This document shows, one piece after another, positions 5,902-9,496 of a stretch of 9,496 nucleotides of DNA (the stretch's first letter is position 1; every line of letters starts with the position of its first letter). The notes beneath the pieces were generated by a model. It did no database searches, was not told the DNA's origin, and worked only from the letters and a program-made list of their open reading frames with translations. The DNA comes from Acidobacteriaceae bacterium (GTDB lineage: Bacteria > Acidobacteriota > Terriglobia > Terriglobales > Acidobacteriaceae): positions 2,170 through 11,665 of the forward strand of contig PLHN01000167.1 of NCBI GenBank assembly GCA_003139975.1. The letters are read 5' to 3'. The position numbers and the translations under genes were made by a program.

Positions 5902-7515
5902 TTACCGGTCCTTAGGAGACTGCTTCGGATGAGAGGCAAAGAACTGCCAGCGGGCACTATTGTTGCCGGTTACCCAAACGTGACCGACGTTCTCCTCCCA
6001 AATAAACTGGACTTCCGTGTTGTTCAAGCATGAGGTCGCATCGTTCCCCGTGGTGCCGGCGTTCGCAGATCCGCCCGAGCACAATGGCAAACTATTCGCG
6101 AACTGGGAGCAGGAATTCTGCGCCGTCCAGTAATTGAAAGACTGGTCCACCGTGGCCAGGTAGAACTTGTAGCCCGAATACCCCGTCCAGTTGTTATTGC
6201 ACGGCGAGATTTCGGTATCCGTCGTTCCATGCCACTCCTGGATGGAAACGGGAGCAGCTGCGGAACCGGGCAAAGTAATCGGAGGTAGGGATGGCTGACC
6301 GACAATCGTGCCCGATCCGATCACGACCGCCGCGACGATGTCCGAAAGCTCGACGCCCACTCGCTGTGCCATTTGCGCGCCCGAGGAGAATCCCGCGACG
6401 TAAACCTGGTTGGGGTTCACGTTGTACTGAGTGGTGAGAGTTGTGATCAGTTGCCGCAAAAAGCCTGCGTCGTCCGGGCAAGCGCTTGCAGGGGGTGAGG
6501 TACACGTCCCGGATTCGGCCGACGTAAACGCTTCGCTCATGTAGTACGCGTTCCAGTTCCACTGAAAAGAGTTGGCGTTGTAGGTTGAAGCGGGCTTGAC
6601 CAGGATGAAGCCCTTCTGGTTGGCAAGGTTTTGCCAGCCCCAATTCAACGAAATGATGGCTTGGGGATTGGGAGTGCCCTGCGTCTGTGTCCCGTGAAGC
6701 ATCAAGAGCATGGGCGGATTCGCAGGCAGACTCGTTGGCAGGTAAACTTCGTAATACCGCGTGACGTTATTCCAGGCTAACGTGGAATCGATAACCTGCG
6801 CGCTGCCCACCGTCTGGTTCACGGTGTTCGAGGTGCTGGTAGCAAACGAAGTGCTGCCGTTGAATGTGGCAACGACCGCATCGGCGCCGGCAGCCAGACT
6901 CGTCGTCGTGACGATGGCCACTCCGCTCGAAAGCGACCCAGTTCCCAGCTTCTTGCTGCCACTGCTAAACGCCACGTTGCCGGTGACCGTGCCGGCTGTC
7001 GAGCTTACCGTCGCCGTAAGAGTCACAGACTGACCAACATTGGACGGATTCGGCGAAGTAGTCAGAGAAGTCGTGGTCGCGGCCTTATTGACCACCTGAG
7101 CTACTGGCGCCGACGTGCTCGTAGCAAACGTTGCGTCGCCTGGGTATTTCGCCTTGACATTGTCGGTCCCACCTGGCGCGAGCGTCGAGATTGTGAAAGT
7201 CGCCGAGCCACTGGCCAATGTGCCCGTCCCCAACACGGTGCCGTTTCCCAGCATAAAAGTAATGGTTTCTCCGTTGGGCGGAGCACCAATCGTGGAGCTG
7301 ACCACTGCCGTAAAGGTGACCGGCTGCCCGTAGTTGGACGGGTTGAGCGAAGACGAAATCGTAGTCGTGGTCGTAGTGAGCGCCGCACTCAGGCTGGATC
7401 CGAGCAATACGGCTATTAGGACGGCAGCGATTTTCATGCCGGCGATCTTTCGACCCGTTGCTGGACTCCAAGACACACGTCTGGCTTGGATTGCTTCGAC
7501 GCTTACTGCTTTCAT
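5902..7515 (-). CDS. Secreted PHB-depolymerase/CE1-type esterase with two N-terminal Ig-like repeats
   Basis: The 537-residue product has a hydrophobic signal segment (27-45, AAVLIAVLLGSSLSAAL), two bacterial Ig-like repeats (about 47-143 and 145-237) and a C-terminal alpha/beta-hydrolase domain of the PHB depolymerase/feruloyl esterase (LpqC/CE1) type. Visible catalytic features are the oxyanion-side MLLMLHGT (H274), a PDDAGFLRQLI segment (347-357), nucleophile motif GFSSG with S377, Asp D433 in HGTTDTE and His H512 in VGHVW. Six Cys residues in the catalytic part (338, 346, 439, 469, 479, 496) would suit disulfides outside the cytoplasm. It probably hydrolyses an ester in a polymer or plant-derived substrate; which one is unclear. 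ATG 7515 is preferred because GAGGGA lies just upstream; the Met at 7437 would give a more ordinary signal peptide but lacks such a site. A promoter is predicted at 7615-7642. Confidence 0.9.
   Translation of the reverse strand: MKAVSVEAIQARRVSWSPATGRKIAGMKIAAVLIAVLLGSSLSAALTTTTTTISSSLNPSNYGQPVTFTAVVSSTIGAPPNGETITFMLGNGTVLGTGTLASGSATFTISTLAPGGTDNVKAKYPGDATFATSTSAPVAQVVNKAATTTSLTTSPNPSNVGQSVTLTATVSSTAGTVTGNVAFSSGSKKLGTGSLSSGVAIVTTTSLAAGADAVVATFNGSTSFATSTSNTVNQTVGSAQVIDSTLAWNNVTRYYEVYLPTSLPANPPMLLMLHGTQTQGTPNPQAIISLNWGWQNLANQKGFILVKPASTYNANSFQWNWNAYYMSEAFTSAESGTCTSPPASACPDDAGFLRQLITTLTTQYNVNPNQVYVAGFSSGAQMAQRVGVELSDIVAAVVIGSGTIVGQPSLPPITLPGSAAAPVSIQEWHGTTDTEISPCNNNWTGYSGYKFYLATVDQSFNYWTAQNSCSQFANSLPLCSGGSANAGTTGNDATSCLNNTEVQFIWEENVGHVWVTGNNSARWQFFASHPKQSPKDR
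6805..7377 (-). repeat. Two tandem bacterial Ig-like domain repeats within the esterase gene
   Basis: Two units of about 95 codons are similar to each other. Each begins with a Thr/Ser stretch and the pattern S-x-N-P-S-N-x-G-Q-x-V-T (NPSNYGQPVTFTA in the first, NPSNVGQSVTLTA in the second). Each continues with VSST, a G-x-x-x-F strand, LGTG, a LA-x-G turn, and closes with a TFATSTS segment. This is the look of Big_3-type Ig-like domains used as spacers or adhesive modules in secreted proteins, frequent in acidobacteria. The first unit covers about 7087-7377 and the second 6805-7083. Confidence 0.85.
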
Positions 7516-7518
7516 AGT

Positions 7519-7524
7519 TCCCTC
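7519..7524 (-). promoter_or_regulatory. Ribosome-binding site that decides the esterase start
   Basis: Read on the minus strand, GAGGGA is followed by ACT and then ATG (7515). This is the only good Shine-Dalgarno match among three possible starts (GTG 7587, ATG 7515, ATG 7437). Spacing from GAGG to the ATG is 5 nt. Confidence 0.6.
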
Positions 7525-7614
7525 ACGCGGCAAATAAGTCCTTGGGGAATTAAGTGGAAATCCGAAAAACCATTGACCAGACTTCACCGGGCTCGGGGGG
7601 CACCGACTGCCACA

Positions 7615-7642
7615 AGAATATCGTATCTGAACGGGTTGTCAA
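7615..7642 (-). promoter_or_regulatory. Predicted sigma-70 promoter of the esterase gene
   Basis: On the minus strand a perfect TTGACA (7637-7642) is followed after 16 bp by TATTCT (7615-7620, four of six -10 positions). Transcription would start near 7607, about 90 nt before the ATG at 7515. It may also drive the carrier-protein gene, which lies 53 bp beyond the esterase stop with no clear promoter of its own. Confidence 0.5.
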
Positions 7643-7994
7643 TACCACAAAGCGCGAAGGCCCGGGCCAGTCTCCGGCTGCAGCGCACGGCATTAACTTA
7701 TTTATATTGTTTATCTTAGAAGAGACCGCGCCCGCCCTTGCCACACAGGTAAATAGCAATTTGTGCGACATCAACGGCGAGTGGTCATCTTCGCCGCTAA
7801 CTTGCATCCAACCGGTTTGAAGCTTCTACAATATGGCGGACCATTGGTGGAGCGCCGATTCGCGAGTTGAGATGCTCACGTGCTGAACGAGTAAACGGCT
7901 TGCCAGTTTGCCATCCACCGGCGGAAGCTTCGTCTTGGTCCAACTTTAGGGCAGTAGTTTTCGCAAGACCTCATTTCAGGCCTGGAGAATGGGA

Positions 7995-9496
7995 ATGAAT
8001 CGGCTCAAGTTAGCCCTCGCATTTTTTTGCGTGACTTGCCTGGCGGGACTCCTCGGCGGATGTGGAGGAAGCAGCCGCAGTATCTCTGCCCCGATGCCCT
8101 GGACCATCACCATTTCGCAAAGTGGAAGCTTCGCTCCCAGTGGAACGGGACAGTACTCGATCACTGGCACCAACAGCACTGCTTCCGGAACGAGCGGAAC
8201 CGTTACCGTGACGGACTCGCTTCCGAGCGGCGGCATTTTCACGGCGACAAGCCTCGGCGGGACGGGCTGGACGTGCACTCTTAGCGCGGTTTCCTGCTCA
8301 CGCTCGGATGCGCTCGCAGCCGGAGCCAGCTACCCGGCAATCACCTTGGGGGTTAGTGTCTCGGCAACTGCTTCGGGGACGGTCACTGACCAGGCAACCA
8401 TTTCCGGAGGTGGGCCGACGAATGCGACCGCATCGATCCAGACGCCGATTGGAGCCAGCGGAAACGGCAAGATTCAACACGTCGTCGTCATCTTTCAGGA
8501 AAACCGCACGCCCGACAACCTTTTTCACGACCCCGTGCTAATGAACCGAACGCCCTGTCCCGGGGCGTGCGCCGACATCGCCAGCGTTGGCCAGTCCACG
8601 AACGGTCCCGTTACGCTGACTGCGGTTCCTTTAGTGACTAACTACGATCTGGGCCACGGACACGACTCATTCCTGGACTCCTGTGACTGGAACGGGATTG
8701 CATGCGCGATGGATGGGGCAAACACTGACGGCTGTTCGCCGTCGGGCAATTGTCCCGCGAACCCTCAGTATCAGTACGTGCAGGCTTCCGACGTCCAGCC
8801 TTACTTCACCATGGCCGAGACGTACACATTCGGCGACCAGATGTTCCAAACCAATCAAGGGCCGAGCTTCCCGGCACACCAGTACATTATCTCGGGATCG
8901 TCGGCAGTGTGCATGCCCGGAGGATCCTGCCCCGGTGGGACAACGAGTACGGTCTACGTTGCGGGCAATCCTTCCAATAGCGAGCGCGCTGACGGAACGC
9001 CGGGAGCGGGATGTCTGGCGCCCCCAGGCGCATCGGTCAATCTGATTGACACAAGCCAACCTTTTCCCAACTCGAACCTTACGACACTCGATGGCCAAGA
9101 ATGCTTCGAGCATCCCACGCTGACCGATCTGCTGGAAACGGCAAAGTTGAGTTGGACTTACTACTCCGTGTCGGACGGCTCGATTTGGACCGGACCCGAT
9201 GCAATTCAGCACATTTGCAGGCCATCGGGACCGCAGGACCAACTCGCGTGCAGTGGAACCGACTGGAGCGACCATGTCGTAATCGAAGGCACCGGCGCTC
9301 AGATCCTTACCGATATCCAGAATTGCCAACTTCCGAATGTGACCTGGGTGATTCCCGATGGAGCGGCTTCCGATCACGCCAGCATTAACACTGGGCTTGG
9401 ACCGTCATGGGTGGCATCCATAGTGAATGCGATCGGCACGAACCCGGCCTGCCCTTCCACCAACGAAATTTATTGGAACGACACGGCGATCATCGT
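7995..9496 (+). CDS. Lipoprotein with DUF11-like domain and phosphoesterase (acid phosphatase/phospholipase C family) domain, 3' end missing
   Basis: The frame is open to the window edge, giving 500 residues and an unfinished codon. A lipoprotein signal peptide (MNRLKLALAFFCVTCLAGLLGGC) puts the lipidated Cys at 23. Residues about 37-150 look like a DUF11/Ig-like stalk (TVTVTDSLPSGG, TGWTCTL, DALAAGASYPAITL). From about 159 the phosphoesterase family begins with KIQHVVVIFQENRTPDNLF, where E169/N170 sit at the usual metal-binding start, followed by NYDLGHGHDSF (216-226), TFGDQMFQTNQGPSFPAHQYIISG (278-301; S291 may be the nucleophile) and a WVIPDGAASDH segment. The family cleaves phosphate mono- or diesters outside the cytoplasm. 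The frame ends just before the region where a further Asp-Asp metal motif is expected. ATG 7995 is chosen because GGAG (7984-7987) is 7 nt upstream; ATG 7989 is in frame but too close to it. Confidence 0.88.
   Translation, partial: MNRLKLALAFFCVTCLAGLLGGCGGSSRSISAPMPWTITISQSGSFAPSGTGQYSITGTNSTASGTSGTVTVTDSLPSGGIFTATSLGGTGWTCTLSAVSCSRSDALAAGASYPAITLGVSVSATASGTVTDQATISGGGPTNATASIQTPIGASGNGKIQHVVVIFQENRTPDNLFHDPVLMNRTPCPGACADIASVGQSTNGPVTLTAVPLVTNYDLGHGHDSFLDSCDWNGIACAMDGANTDGCSPSGNCPANPQYQYVQASDVQPYFTMAETYTFGDQMFQTNQGPSFPAHQYIISGSSAVCMPGGSCPGGTTSTVYVAGNPSNSERADGTPGAGCLAPPGASVNLIDTSQPFPNSNLTTLDGQECFEHPTLTDLLETAKLSWTYYSVSDGSIWTGPDAIQHICRPSGPQDQLACSGTDWSDHVVIEGTGAQILTDIQNCQLPNVTWVIPDGAASDHASINTGLGPSWVASIVNAIGTNPACPSTNEIYWNDTAII

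Larger units (their letters stand above)
7516..7994. other. Divergent intergenic region between the esterase and phosphoesterase genes
   Basis: No convincing gene was seen here on either strand; the small open frames show no family resemblance. It holds the esterase leader and promoter (7615-7642, minus), a perfect 10 bp palindrome GGCCCGGGCC (7659-7668) upstream of that promoter, and an A/T-rich stretch (about 7692-7720). On the plus strand TACAAT (7827-7832) is a good -10 match, but its best -35 candidate, TTGCAT (7802-7807), is 19 bp away; it could start a leader for the phosphoesterase gene. GGAG at 7984-7987 is the ribosome-binding site of that gene. Confidence 0.5.

Noticed and set aside
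7554..7820. Overlapping small frames on both strands in the esterase/phosphoesterase intergenic region
   Set aside because: No ribosome-binding sites or domain pattern, and they overlap the predicted esterase promoter and leader.
8667..9377. Minus-strand open frame of 236 codons at the right end
   Set aside because: It is antisense to the phosphoesterase frame, which has recognisable motifs throughout; the minus-strand product has none.
1..9496. CRISPR arrays, insertion sequences, tRNA or rRNA genes
   Set aside because: No regularly spaced direct repeats, transposase-like protein, terminal inverted repeats, or tRNA/rRNA-like sequence were seen by eye on either strand.

Overview
The window looks like a stretch of chromosome from a diderm soil bacterium, most likely an acidobacterium (Terriglobia/Koribacter-like). 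This rests on the style of the genes: a secreted esterase with Thr/Ser-rich bacterial Ig-like repeats, a lipoprotein phosphoesterase with a DUF11-like stalk, moderate-to-high GC, and loosely packed genes with roughly 50-480 bp gaps. The taxonomic guess is inference; no rRNA or marker gene is present.

Layout. Positions 1-210 hold the 3' end of a Nudix hydrolase of the ADP-ribose pyrophosphatase type. A promoter with a nearby inverted repeat then leads into a GTG-started cold-shock protein (411-620). After a 348 bp gap with no convincing gene come three plus-strand genes: an MBOAT membrane O-acyltransferase (969-2450), a membrane-anchored SGNH-hydrolase-like protein (2553-3776) and a stand-alone amino-acid adenylation enzyme (3893-5491). 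Facing them on the minus strand are a small acyl/peptidyl carrier protein (5567-5848) and, upstream of it on the same strand, a secreted PHB-depolymerase/CE1-type esterase with two Ig-like repeats (5902-7515). A 479 bp intergenic region separates this from a plus-strand lipoprotein with a phosphoesterase (acid phosphatase/phospholipase C family) domain, which runs off the right edge (7995-9496).

How the genes may work together. Adenylation enzyme, carrier protein, MBOAT and SGNH-like protein are the same four protein classes as DltA, DltC, DltB and DltD, which D-alanylate teichoic acids in Gram-positive bacteria. Here they lie in the order B-D-A, with the C-like gene convergent. The adenylation enzyme keeps the amino-acid-binding Asp, the P-loop, the catalytic Lys and an FCGE motif like that of DltA. 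The simplest reading is an envelope aminoacylation system: an amino acid is activated in the cytoplasm, loaded on the carrier, passed through the MBOAT protein and placed on an unknown periplasmic acceptor with help from the SGNH-like protein. That SGNH-like protein lacks the usual block III Asn and the usual Asp three residues before the catalytic His. The acceptor and amino acid cannot be told from sequence alone.
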